A DNA stretch of 64,000 bases from positions 20,937,934 through 21,001,933 of the forward strand of contig OY783197.1 in NCBI GenBank assembly GCA_963678675.1. Direction: 5' to 3'. Positions 46,288 to 56,832 of this stretch are shown piece by piece. This DNA is from Xiphydria camelus. Its lineage: Eukaryota > Arthropoda > Insecta > Hymenoptera > Xiphydriidae. Both the position numbers and the translations under genes were made by a program. Under the pieces are notes generated by a model. The model did not search any database and was not told the origin of the DNA. It saw only the letters and a program-made list of their open reading frames with translations. The number at the start of each line of letters is the position of its first letter. Position 1 is the first letter of the stretch.

Positions 46288-47174
46288 TGAACGCGAGTAC
46301 AGTCACGGTGCTTCGCATCACGATATCCCACCTATTTCCGACGCGTTTCCACGCCGCATCCCATCGAGCCGCAGTCCAACCTCATAGTTTGTTTTTTACA
46401 GTGGATAATATTTAGCTCGGAATGTCTTCCTTACGTCGGACGTTCTGTATAGTATATCCGGGACGTCTCCTTATCGGCCCGGTCGATCTGGTCTTCTTAC
46501 CGCAGGCCCCTCTCTCCGGGCACTGAAGGGTAAAAACAGTCGGGACTATTCCGCTCCTCGCTTTGGGAATCCGAATTACGGCTCGCCCGGAATTTATGGA
46601 ACCGCTTCTTCATTTCTAATAAATTGTGCCTCCGACGGATACTCCGTATCCACTCTATCCCACATCCTCCTTCGCCTCCCTCTGCTCCCGCCGCTGTGGT
46701 CTAAATCTTTATGTGTACCTACGTTCGTGCCACGCCGCGGTTAATAGGGCGGACGAGATTTGTGCGTCGGACGGGAGTAAGGGACGCGTATGTCGTTTCT
46801 CCGTGTCGTCGTCCGAATGGACCGATTAAAATTGGATTTCCGTGGTATTTATACTCGCGCGGGGGGGGGGGGAACGCGAGTGCGTTCTTCGTCCCTCCGG
46901 AATTTTCATTGCTCGGACAATGATATATTTCCGAGTTCAACGAACTTCGGAATGGGCTTTAAAAGGGTATCTCGTGTATTTCCTCCCAACGAGCGTCCGT
47001 GCTTTCGTTTCGCCTATCGCATCGTCGCGATGTCATTTCCTGCGTCGAGGAGAACTCGAAGAAATCACGTTATTTCAATTTTCGTACTGCAGATGTAAAG
47101 GCAGCGTAGAGTGCACTCGAGCGGAATTGTCACGAGGCGCGTGCGTTATACGTTTACATACAATATACGTGGTA
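46288..47174. other. Unique spacer with a poly(G) run
   Basis: Single-copy, CpG-rich in parts. Twelve consecutive G at 46861-46872. Several + frames overlap around it (46711-47189). No gene called. Confidence 0.5.
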
Positions 47175-47990
47175 CCTAGCAAAATGTGAAAAAGAAATTC
47201 CCTGACTTTTTTCCAGATTTTCCAGTCTGACATAGTCAAATTTCCTTGACTGCTGTGGCTATAAATTTGGTATAAAGTGTTACGCATCAATCATTTTTCG
47301 TCGAATGAACAAACTAGTATTCATAGAACGGGATATGACGAGTGAAAAAGAAACATTAAAATAATTTAATTATGTCGAATCATATTATTATTAATGTTTT
47401 TTTTAGAACAAGAAAGAACTTCATACACACATACCACATGTGAAACACTTTTCCTAGATTTCTATACAAATTCTTAAAAATGTTAACAGACTAAGAGTTA
47501 AGAAAAGAGTTTGTGAAATTTGAGTATTTTCAAAAAATCTCAGAAAATTCTTTATTTTCCCTGACTTATCCCTGACTCATATAATTCCCTGGTAGTTCAG
47601 TCTTTAAATAAAAAAAAATTCATATTTTTTAAAATTCAATTTGTAATCCGCATACATAATCAATATCGCACGAAATATAAAACATCGAAAAAAATAACTA
47701 TTCGCAGAGTTATAAATGCGTTTCTCTCTACAACGTCGTGACGTTATCGAAACGCCAGAAAGACGCATTTATACTAATTAAGTGCGAGAGAGATAAATTC
47801 AGAACACACGATGACGAAGCTGCATTTTTAAATGTGTTTGTTTTCCAGCCTTGATAAGGCCGAAAATGAAAAATGAAAAAACACGGGGTAAATAATTTTG
47901 CCCACATTTTTCGAATTTGCGATAAAAAAAATGCTTAGAAACCAAATTGCAGGTTTTCCAGAATTCCTTGACCGCTTGATACCATGATAT
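47175..47990. repeat. CCCTGAC-type repeat interrupted by family H
   Basis: GAAATTCCCTGACTTTTTTC and CCAGATTTTCCAGTCTGACA at the left, and TTCCCTGACTTATCCCTGAC and AATTCCCTGG before the break; after the family H element the text resumes AGGTTTTCCAGAATTCCTTG. Runs of AATTCCCTGACTTTTCC are, to my knowledge, typical of a widespread hAT-like nonautonomous repeat; that label is inference. Confidence 0.5.
47592..47950 (+). repeat. Family H element, uninterrupted
   Basis: AGTTCAGTCTTTAAATAAAA at the left; AACTATTCGCAGAGTTATAA, CGTGACGTTATCGAAACGCC and GAAAATGAAAAATGAAAAAA inside; AGAAACCAAATTGC at the right. It is the reference for the split copies at 41917 and 45722. Confidence 0.75.
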
Positions 47991-48891
47991 ACATACAGTT
48001 GAGTCTAGACAACTCGCGAGACAAGTGGTGACATTGCATATCGCACGTCCAATCTGTCCGAGGAGTCTACATGCGAACCGTACCTACATATACATATATA
48101 GTCGCGAGAGGGTATTCGCGGGGTTGACTTCACGGGCAGTGTTGGGAGCGAGCGACTTCGAGAGTCCACCCCTCGAGCCCTCGACTTGGTCCGCATCCCC
48201 GCGCGATACGTCATAGAGCCTGGTACGCGATATATAGGATTTAGCGTTAGCACCCCACTTCCGGTAGGTGGTTCAGAGGTCGTGCACCTGCTCTCCCGGA
48301 TCTGCCACGGGGTTCGCACCGTTGGTCGTAGAGATCAAGGGAGTAGAAAGCGAGAGAGAGGGAGAGAGGGGGGAGTCTGTGGTGGGCAAAGCCACTTGTT
48401 GCTACCCTTCGTCTCTCCTGCTATACATCCGCGTTCACCCTGGCGCGATCCGCTCTTCCCTTCAACCCCTCTTCGTCTCTCTAGCGCCACCCTCTCGCTT
48501 CCACCATTTCTCTCTCCCGCGCGTCTCTCTCAACAGTCGGAGGAGATAATTAACCTACGCGCCCCACGGAGCCGTCACTGATACAACTGCGACGAAGCGA
48601 GGCTTATGCGTTTAATGATCCGTGATGAATGGCGCTAATAACGCCGAACATTTCCCGTGAAAGATGCTCGTCCATTTAAACCGGAGGATCATCCGGTGGA
48701 ACCGTCTCGTAAACAGCAGTATCGGACTTTCCTTCGAAGAGGATTCATCGTCACGGAAATCCTATAAATTAACATTTCGAATGTTTCCGATCGAAATCAT
48801 TACTATGTATGTAATTATTACATTTACGTATATCTTTCCGTATACCGTGTAGTAAAGTACTAGACTGAGAAAAAGAATGGCAGGGTAAATG
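47991..48891. other. Unique CpG-rich spacer, no gene seen
   Basis: CpG-rich at 48040-48660, with a GA-rich patch at 48345-48375. Frames 48005-48319 (minus) and 48186-48581 (plus) overlap and are unrecognised. Confidence 0.5.
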
Positions 48892-49088
48892 TAGGACAGA
48901 CGTCTCGCGGTTGGAGAGCAAGTTCAAAATTGATTATCTTGGGATCAATTGCGAATATCGAAGAAAGGTTTGAATAAAAAGTGTTTCTCTATATTTTTAC
49001 TATAAAAAAGCTACTCCACATTTTTCGTATATCTCCCCTGGATATCGAAATAATCGCGTGTTCAAAGTTAAATAGAAACTAGTCGATG
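48892..49088 (+). repeat. Family L element, right end truncated
   Basis: AGGGTAAATGTAGGACAGAC at the left, GAGCAAGTTCAAAATTGATT and TCTATATTTTTACTATAAAA inside. Matches 50340-50557 but stops before the terminal TCCCACTTTTACTATA. Confidence 0.7.
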
Positions 49089-49285
49089 CAATTTCCACGC
49101 TGGCCGAGTCCACACACATACGCAGCAGGGGCGCGACATCCCCGATTCTTCGCCAATTATTCGCCAATTCGCAGTGCGGGGGCTCGACGAGGAATCAGGG
49201 GTGCCGCGCCCCTGCTACGAGCGGCTTTTATCGTCGCCTCCGAGAGAAGCAAGATTCCGCTCGCACATCCTGAATGTATATATAT

Positions 49286-49405
49286 GAGGAGCACAGTTCC
49301 AAAACTCATTTAGTCCATTCGCAGTTTGTCTTATAATCGCTAAACTATTAGCAATCATAGGACAAACTGCGAATGGACTAAACGAGTTTTGGAACTGTGC
49401 TCCTC
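49286..49405. repeat. 120-base hairpin element in TA-rich flanks
   Basis: GAGGAGCACAGTTCCAAAAC on the left is inverse to GTTTTGGAACTGTGCTCCTC on the right. The arms run about 46 bases to GCAGTTTGTC/GACAAACTGC with one or two mismatches, around a loop of about 28 bases. ATATATA flanks both sides. Single copy. Confidence 0.85.
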
Positions 49406-50339
49406 ATATATATAGATTCTTATTTTATACCTGGTCATATTTGTCTCCGCGACGCGTTTAAGGTGTAAGCTTCGCAGAAGACTCCACTCTCGCTTTGTCT
49501 CCTTATCTTTTTTCTCCAATCGTTTCTCATTCTCTCTGCATTCGCGGCGATTTCGCGAAACGTCGCCTCTTGTGTCGCGCGTATATATGTATGATACGCA
49601 CACCTTCCCATTTCTCTTGTTTCGTATCGAAGGAGAAACGCGAGGAGGACGCGTCCGCGAAGGAGTGCCGAGAGGCTCTTTTCGTGGCGGGGGGTTGTAA
49701 AAACGCGCGACGTTTCGCCGAGACTCGAATAAAGCCCGGCTCGCGCGGCAGCGGCTCGTAAACCATTTTAATTACGATCCTAGTCCACCTGCGTCTCTCG
49801 GCCGAGGCGCTCGGGGAACGTCTTCATAAAGGCGCTCTCGCCCGACGAAGCGGGCGCGCGCGGCGTCCCACGCATTGTAATTAATAAATTACCCACTTTT
49901 AACGAGTGGTTAATTTGTAATTGCTCGACCGGCGGCGCGGCTGGCCAGCCGGCTTATTTGCCCGGTGATTTACGCGAAGGGGGGCAGTGTAAATTTCGCG
50001 AATTTCGCGACTAAATAGCCGGCCGCGGGATGCGTGCACGCCGGGCCGGAGCGCATCGAGTTTGCCGCGTAGCGGGGTGAAGGTGTCGGGCTCTCGCCGT
50101 GGTATCGCGCTCCTTTGTGTGTTGCGGAGGATAGCGCCGTTCCTCCCCTCGCGGCGGCTTCGTTCTTCCTCTCCACGCGCCGCCCTTCTCTGCCTTTGTA
50201 GACACGCACGAATCCTCCGGTGACAAGGAGTTTGTATATGTACGGTGAGGTTGCGACGTCTATTTCGAGAATTGTTAAGTCTTGTCGTTTGGCTGTTCAC
50301 GCGAGATATATATGTTGTCGTTGTTTACTTCTCCAGATA
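49406..50339. other. Unique CpG-rich spacer, no gene seen
   Basis: CpG-rich, with overlapping frames on the minus strand (49899-50300 and two in other phases) that are all Arg-rich. No gene. The TAAT-rich palindrome inside is listed separately. Confidence 0.5.
49876..49922. promoter_or_regulatory. TAAT-rich inverted motif, possible homeodomain sites
   Basis: Within CpG-rich unique DNA, TTGTAATTAATAAATTACCC and GTGGTTAATTTGTAATTGC form an imperfect inverted pair (ATTACCCACT against AGTGGTTAAT), with several TAATT cores. Homeodomain proteins bind TAATTA-like cores. Chance occurrence is quite possible. Confidence 0.2.
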
Positions 50340-50557
50340 GGGTAAAAGTGGGATAGACGCCGCGGTTGAAGAGCAAGTTCAAAATCGATTATCTCGAAAT
50401 CGATTGCAGGTATCGAAGAAAAGTTTAGATAAAAAGTGTTCATCTATATTTTTACTGTAAAAAAGTCACTACGCATTTTTCACATATCTTCACTGCGTTT
50501 CGAGATAATCGAGTTCAAAGTTAAACAGAGACTGCGGCATCTGTCCCACTTTTACTA
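50340..50557 (+). repeat. Family L element, complete
   Basis: GGGTAAAAGTGGGATAGACG at the left and CTGTCCCACTTTTACTA at the right are inverted ends, with TA outside. Internal GAGCAAGTTCAAAATCGATT and an inverse GAGATAATCGAGTTCAAAGT. Best copy of the family. Confidence 0.8.
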
Positions 50558-50567
50558 TATACCATAT

Positions 50568-51127
50568 GAGGCTAAACTTACCTGTCGGGAAAGAAACTTA
50601 GTGTGATTATATATTATCTCATTATTTATGGACTTCTGGCCTAGAAGACCCAAAAGACTTTGTTACAGATACAAATGTAATCTTCCAAAAACTATCACAC
50701 CATATCAGGCTACATTTACTCGCCAAGAAAAGAACTTCAATCATTATCATCTCATTATCTATGAGCTTTTGACTATATTTGTATAATACTTTTTTAAAGA
50801 TCACTTTTTTATCTACAATAAAGTATTATACCGATGTAGGCTAAAAGTTGATAAATAATGAGATAATAGTGATTGAAGTTTCTTTCCTGACGAGTAGACG
50901 GACAAAAATTAATCGTAGCATTTACAAAGTTTGTGGCTGATTTCGGTACAAAGCCAACTTATTGTTACGATAATTACAATTTTAGTAAAAACTGTAGGAA
51001 TGGTAAGCGTTACTGTAATTTTTACTAAAATTGTAGTTATTGTAACAAAAAATTGGCCTTTTGTCTCAAAATTTACCAATAACTTTGTAAATGCTATGAT
51101 TTTTTTTTTCCACGTAAGTTTAGCCTC
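50568..51127. repeat. Family K element, internally duplicated and split by family J
   Basis: GAGGCTAAACTTACCTGTCG at the left and GTAAGTTTAGCCTC at the right. A second start-like segment (TCAGGCTACATTTACTCGCC) begins at about 50705, so the left arm is present twice. Family J interrupts the right arm between CCTGACGAGTA and TAAGTTTAG. Confidence 0.75.
50897..51114. repeat. Family J element nested in family K, TA-flanked
   Basis: GACGGACAAAAATTAATCG at the left and GATTTTTTTTTTCCACG at the right, TA on both sides. TTACGATAATTACAATTTTA and its inverse AAAATTGTAGTTATTGTAAC match the copy at 40243-40453. Confidence 0.8.
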
Positions 51128-52124
51128 ACATGGTAATCGTATCTTATTCGAGAGGAGTAATACACCAAACGTCCCGAAATATATACCGGAGTAAGATGAA
51201 ACATTCGATTTCAGCGCCAGCCCTGTCCTAATTTCGACAGCTGCGACGAGCTATCGACTCCTGCGATTCGCGGGCGGCCGCCCCTGAGATCGGGCAACCC
51301 ATCTTACTCCGGTATACGCCGCGACAACACCTGGTGCACACGCGGAAGTCTTCGCACAAGAGCTCCAAACGAATTTCTGCGTGGAAAGTTACGACTGATC
51401 TCTCGTAAATTTTCTCCGTAATACAATCGGGACCCAATACCTCCTCTCCCTCCTCGAAAGTCCTTCACGCGCGAGAGATTTCAAAAGTTTCGCATTCCTG
51501 CGCCCGCTGCGAATTTTTACGCCTATATCCCCGCGACGCCTCGCGAAGGCAGCGGCAGGTTCGCGAACTCCGGCCATTACTTAGACTCTTTACTGCGAAT
51601 AAATTGTCTTCCTCCGCGGCAACTCGGGCCGGAGATTTTTATTAGCCCGTTACCGCGGCGTGGCTGGTTTGTTTTGTCGCGATAATTTTTTCGATTATAT
51701 TGGGTATGCACGCGGGCGGGCAGGGGGTGGGGAGAACGAGTGGCGAGGGTAGGAGTGGGAGGTTGTAAACCATTATTTACCGCGAATCGTAAACATCGTG
51801 TAGATTCGTCGGTCGATCCTTCGGGAACTCCTCGCGTGCGCGGGAGAGGGAACGAGAGTGAAATATGATTTCGTCTTAAAATTCCTCGTCGGCGGTGATT
51901 ATTCGGTCGTTAGTGTTGCGGCCGAAAGGAGCGGCGTTAATCTTTGTCGCCCTTTTTATCGGGAATTTTTGGCATTCCTCTAATTAGTTCGCTGACTTTT
52001 ACTTTCCGGCGTTTTTATGTTCACACGTGTGGAACGTACGATGTCGAAGTAACTTGACAGAAAAAATTAGTTTTGTCTTAGTGAGAACATCGAAAACCAG
52101 TTATTACAGCAGCACCTTTTGTTA
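51128..52124. other. Unique CpG-rich spacer, no gene seen
   Basis: Single-copy; CpG-rich at 51200-51960. Contains a small palindromic repeat of TACTCCGGTATA-type text (near 51183-51197 and 51304-51318, inverted). Nothing coding. Confidence 0.5.
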
Positions 52125-52385
52125 CACCAAGAAAACAAATTATTAATGGTTAATAAATATAACCTTGAATACAGCGAAATAAATATTTCATTCCAACGGA
52201 AAATCATTTTTATTACCGTACACGGAAAAAAAAGTTTATTTGCAACTAATAAAGGTTTGTTTGAATATGGCGAAATAAATGTTTCATTGGACTAAGTAAA
52301 TATTTGTTAACTATTACAATATTTATTTAGCACAATTTGATCCTGTGAGACAACCGTTCGAATGAAATAAACATTTTGAAGATTA
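52125..52385. repeat. Two partial family B elements back to back
   Basis: 52125-52218 starts CACCAAGAAAACAAATTATT and is in inverse orientation. 52221-52385 starts CACGGAAAAAAAAGTTTATT and is direct (AATAAAGGTTTGTTTGAATA, ACTATTACAATATTTATTTA). Each lacks its far end, giving a head-to-head pair joined at TA. Confidence 0.65.
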
Positions 52386-53537
52386 TATCGATACGATTAA
52401 ATTAATCTACGAAGAAGTTCTGCATCGACATTGGTTAAAAATTGACAAGTGTAACAAGACGATCGCGATTAAAATGAATAGGTACGTCGAATACGACATC
52501 GTTGTTGTTGGTGTCACTGCGTAGCGTTCCATGGTATCTATACGATTGTATTCGCCGTACGATGCGTGGTACGACTTTCGCAGCACGCGTAGGCTCGGTG
52601 CATCGATGCCAGGACAGCATCTTCGAATCGGAGAATCCGTATCTCGCGCTGCGGCAGGAAAAGAAGCTCGAGAGAGCAAGCGATCCGTCCGCGCGCGGCG
52701 CTATAAAGTCGTAAACGCGTGACCGAAACAAAATTTCAATTAAGATCTCAGATAAAAGTCATTGCTGCGCCGCCACGCGGCCACGTCCGTAACAAATGGT
52801 CATCCGACGTGTTTCCTAGCACAGTGGCGGATGATTCTCGCGCTCGTAGGCTTCCTCGTTCGCGCGCGAGCGCTTCTCACGGCGCGACGTGTGCGCGCCA
52901 TCCCGGGGTAGTAGATCCGACGCTCGATTCTCCCGCTGCGATCGAACTTTCACTCACTGGAGGCGGAGGAGGATACGGGTTTAATCGAGATCGCGGCCAA
53001 CGCGCGCACGCGCGCTCCACGAAATAGGCGTACTCCCTCCGCTCTTTCGCCCCCATCCGCGGGATTTCGTAATTTCGAGGAGGCGCCGCGTCGGTAGATA
53101 ATTCATGCCCCGAAATAAGAGGCGAAATAGCTTTTCCAGAGAACCTTAATTTATCGAGGCAATTCGGTGAAGGTGGGGCCTGTACGACGCGAGAGGCTTT
53201 CCTCGATATATTTCAAAGAAACCGGCCAGATATTATTTACAAGGACCGCGCACGAGAGTCGAAGCTTTCTCTAATATTCCACGAAGAGGTTCGTGTTTCC
53301 GGCCGGGCGGAGGAGGCGACCCTTCGGTGATAATTCAGAAGGGGGAGAGGTCGGTGAGGAGGGCCTCCGCGCTTGCCTCCTGGCATCGAAGCGCGGCGCG
53401 CACACGATCGACGTTCGAAATTGAAATTTACACCTCGAAAAGAACTATAATACTTCATGGACTTCCCCGCCCACCACCCCCGCGAAGAGTTGACGGTTAA
53501 TATACGTGGTCGAACGAGTATCTCGCGATTTATCGTA
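52386..53537. other. Unique CpG-rich spacer, no gene seen
   Basis: CpG-rich, especially 52790-53030 and 53270-53420. Open frames on both strands overlap over 52435-52731. No domain. Confidence 0.5.
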
Positions 53538-53581
53538 CATTGAGAAAAATAATTAGGTTGAAATGATAAAACGCATCTACA

Positions 53582-53806
53582 CACCGAGAGAAAAATCTAG
53601 TTTTGACTAATCGGTGGTTACGGGCGGGGAATGCAGATCAAATTGCTTTGACTAATAATTGACTCGAATGGACTACAGCCTGTTTCCTTCAGACAGCCGT
53701 TAATCGTCCTGGTTATAACTAAATTTATCAATCAGAGCAACTAATTTTGTATTTCCCACCAGTAAACGCGGTTTCAATTGAAAACGTACAATTTTTTCTC
53801 TCGATG
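53582..53806. repeat. Family E element (single copy) nested in family A
   Basis: CACCGAGAGAAAAATCTAGT at the left and ATTTTTTCTCTCGATG at the right are inverted ends of the shared CACCGAGA type. The interior (TTGACTAATCGGTGGTTACG) is unlike any other family here. Confidence 0.75.
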
Positions 53807-54084
53807 CACCGAGAGAAATAATTGCTAGTTTCAAAGAAATATTTTGTGAATTAAGAACACGTGATCTTACTTAAGAATACAGATTCTTGATCGAAGAGTA
53901 AATTTTCTTGATTCAGGAATCCGTCGTGGGAATAAGAAATTCTTTCTGCTCCAAGAAAAATAACAATTACTCGAGCCTATCAAATATTTTTTTGCACGAA
54001 GAAAACCGTGACTTGATTCTGGAATTATATTATATTTTTGATTGAAGAGGACATTTTTTGGCATCAGAAATTACTTCTCCCAGT
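53807..54084 (+). repeat. Family C element adjoining E inside family A
   Basis: CACCGAGAGAAATAATTGCT at the left, immediately after family E with no spacer, and GAAATTACTTCTCCCAGT at the right. TTACTCGAGCCTATCAAATA inside matches 13674-13961. Confidence 0.8.
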
Positions 54085-54305
54085 TTAGCTAAACGCGTTT
54101 TTATTTTAATCAACATACTCTGGTCAGTTGAACAAAATATTTAGTCACTCTAATCAAATGTTTAATTATTCTAACCAAATGTTTAGTTATTCTAACCAAA
54201 AAGTGGTCAATTTAACCAAATAGATTAATGATACACATTTCACCAAATAGTTTGGTAATCGTCTCCAAGATTTTGGTTTGATTGACCAAATAATTTTTCT
54301 CGGTG

Positions 54306-54952
54306 CACTTACCGATTAAAATAAAAAGACAAATCGAAATGACGCACTGTCGTCGGTTCGCTTTCTTCCACTCCTTCTATTCGCCGGTCTAACTCACGCC
54401 GCGGCGTTGGCCCAATGTACGATCTCGTCGCTCGCTCGTTTACAGATCGGATCTGCAACGCTCGCGGCAGATGAAACGCCACGGATAATAATCCGACGAG
54501 ATGAAACGATCGGGCCACGGAATATCGCCTCGAGCGATGATTCACCGTTCATAGATTCGTTATCGCGTATTTACGGCCGCACGAACTCGAATTAAAAGGA
54601 CGTTCGAAAAAGTGCAGCCGAGAAAGCGCGCGCGCGGGCTTCGGTCTCCTACGATATTGTTTATCGTCCGAACGAACGCGGGACCCGCCCGTCTTATTTA
54701 CGGCTCCTTAAATAACCCCGCGTCTGCGCGGAGACTCTGTATGTTTGTATAAATTTCCTGTAAATCAAATCACCTCGCGCGATCGTTCCTGCCGTGGGTA
54801 ATTAAATTAGGAATTCTTATAAGTCTCGGGGAGCTGCCTCTTTTCAAGGGGGGTCTTTCAGAGGAGCGTCGCGAGAGCTCCACCGCGGAACGAGATTGTC
54901 CGTGCGTTTTTTCCAGCGATTGATGTACGAAATACGAAGATACGATTTATTA
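54306..54952. other. Unique CpG-rich spacer, no gene seen
   Basis: Single-copy; GGGTAATTAAATTAGGAATT near 54796 is a TAAT-type motif. Nothing coding. Confidence 0.5.
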
Positions 54953-55194
54953 CACCGGGAAAAATAATCTGGTTAATTTAATCAAAATCTTGGAGTTCAT
55001 GACCGAACCGTTTGGTGAAATATGGATCCTCCATCCGTTTGGTTAAACTGACCATTTTTTGGTTAGAATAACTAGTTAGAATATGTAGTTAGAATAACTA
55101 AATATTTGATTAAACTTACTAGTATTTTGGTTAGAATAACTAAATTCGTTTAACCAGGTACGTTTTGTCATTTTAATCGTGTTTTTTCTCAGTG
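54953..55194 (-). repeat. Family A element, TA-flanked
   Basis: CACCGGGAAAAATAATCTGG at the left, GTGTTTTTTCTCAGTG at the right, TA on both sides. GAAATATGGATCCTCCATCC in the interior. Confidence 0.85.
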
Positions 55195-56329
55195 TAGCCG
55201 TGACGACGGAAGGAGATTTTTTCATTTCTTAAAAGGAGATATGTATACAAGTGGAATGATAATTAGAATTTCTCTCGGTCATTGCCAAAATTACTTAACT
55301 GATTCGTGCGCATGGAGATCCAGAAATTTCGTAAGCACTCGTTAGTAAAATCATTATCAGTGGCGCATCACTTTGTCGAAGTACCTTTTTTCCCGGTATT
55401 AATGTATATGCGCGTATATTTCCTCTTTTATTCTATTAAAGGAGGAAAAGTGAAAGCCTATTATATACACTATATACCGGCGAGCAATTTAAAAGCAATT
55501 TATTAACAGGATAGAGAAGCACAAACGCGGAATGTAAATGGGGGATACTTTCGGGGCCAAACATTTCCATTCGCTTCGTATAATATACTGCTCGGGTTTT
55601 TCCTCCTTCTAGGTCGTTTTTATCCACTACTTTTTATGTAGCTATTATTCCGAATGGCAAGAAATCGAAATACTAAGTACGCCGATTCAGTTATGCCTTT
55701 GCTTGATTAATATGAGAGTTATTTATGTATACGCATTACGTAAAAAATACCCGATAACCATAATACTAACGAGACGATATAAATATTGATAACTAGCCGA
55801 TCGATATCATATTGTAACGGATATCCACTGGCCTCCCCTATACATTTTAACGGGAGTCTAGTTTCAGCTGCAGGTCGATTTGACTGTCCTTTATCATTGA
55901 CATTTGTCCGATATTGCAGATTTGACATCACAAGGGAACGTGTCACATCGACGATGCATGCACCGTCAGAATGAGTGCCTGCGGTAATCCCAGCCGCGCA
56001 TTCGAATCCCGATCATCATGTCGATCCGCGTACTTTTTGACACGATCAAAATAAATGTATCACCATATTCGGTGAACATAGAACTGCACTTTCACCATTA
56101 TAGTCGATTATAAATCGGAGATATGCAGGTATTGAAATATTTTTTCGCGGTAAATTAACGTCAGATCGTTTAGAATAATACGTAACTTTTCCTCTTAAAA
56201 GTTTGCAATAGAACAAACGCGAGAAGTGGTCATTTGTAATAATCGATGTACACAGATACTTTGTGGCTCGTTTTATTTACATCTAACATATCGAACGTCG
56301 TTTGGAAAATAAAAATAAATCTCTTATAA
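55195..56329. other. Unique spacer, AT-rich, no gene seen
   Basis: About 1.1 kb of single-copy, AT-leaning DNA. TTTGCTTGATTAATAT at about 55698 is also found at 31806, at the end of the putative non-LTR tail. No open frame above 80 codons. Confidence 0.5.
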
Positions 56330-56832
56330 CCCTCCGTGTTCCGTGATGGTCGCAAATGGGTCAAACTGATCCTGTCGATTTTTACATAATAGCCATACGA
56401 ACAATATCCGTCTAATTTAGACCAATAAATTATGGATCATTCCTCAAATATTGTAGAATATCTAATCACTATCTATCACTATCCAATCACTTCTCACTGT
56501 GTCTACGTAAGAAAGGAAATGATGACATATTAAAAAACGAGCGTAAATATGTAGATGCGTGAAAAATGAGCTGCTTCGCTAAAAGTATTATGACTTCTTT
56601 ATTTTTTAAGTTTTCTTAATAAAATCTACGAATGGTACTTTGAAGCAATAAATAGTTCTATAGTGTGAGTTTGAAAAACAATTTTTTCCAAAGTCCAAAG
56701 AAAATTGAGTTTTAAGAAGAAGCTATTTTTTCCAAGATCTGACGAAAATCTAGTTGATGATTGTAAAAAAAGAAGTACAGTCAGTTTCAAAGTTGAAGCC
56801 TTGGCCAAACTGACCCTTGGTGACCACAGCGT
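56330..56832. repeat. Possible degenerate inverted-repeat element (CCCTCCGTG end)
   Basis: CCCTCCGTGTTCCGTGATGG, then TCGCAAATGGGTCAAACTGA, at the left is imperfectly inverse to GGCCAAACTGACCCTTGGTG followed by ACCACAGCGTG at the right, about 430 bases apart. Text of this type (TAACCCTC... GGTCAAACTGACC) is common in DNA-transposon ends. Degenerate. Confidence 0.35.

Larger units (their letters stand above)
53538..54305 (+). repeat. Family A element split by E and C
   Basis: CATTGAGAAAAATAATTAGG at the left (TA before it) and AAATAATTTTTCTCGGTG at the right. The interior breaks at AAAACGCATCTACA and resumes at AGCTAAACGCGTTTTTATTT after two other elements. Confidence 0.8.

Noticed and set aside
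46861..46872. G12 run as a quadruplex site
   Set aside because: A single run of G; no four separate G tracts close together. Could also be a sequencing artefact.
55984..56020. Possible tRNA T-arm (GCATTCGAATCCCGAT)
   Set aside because: No matching acceptor stem or anticodon arm found within 90 bases on either side.
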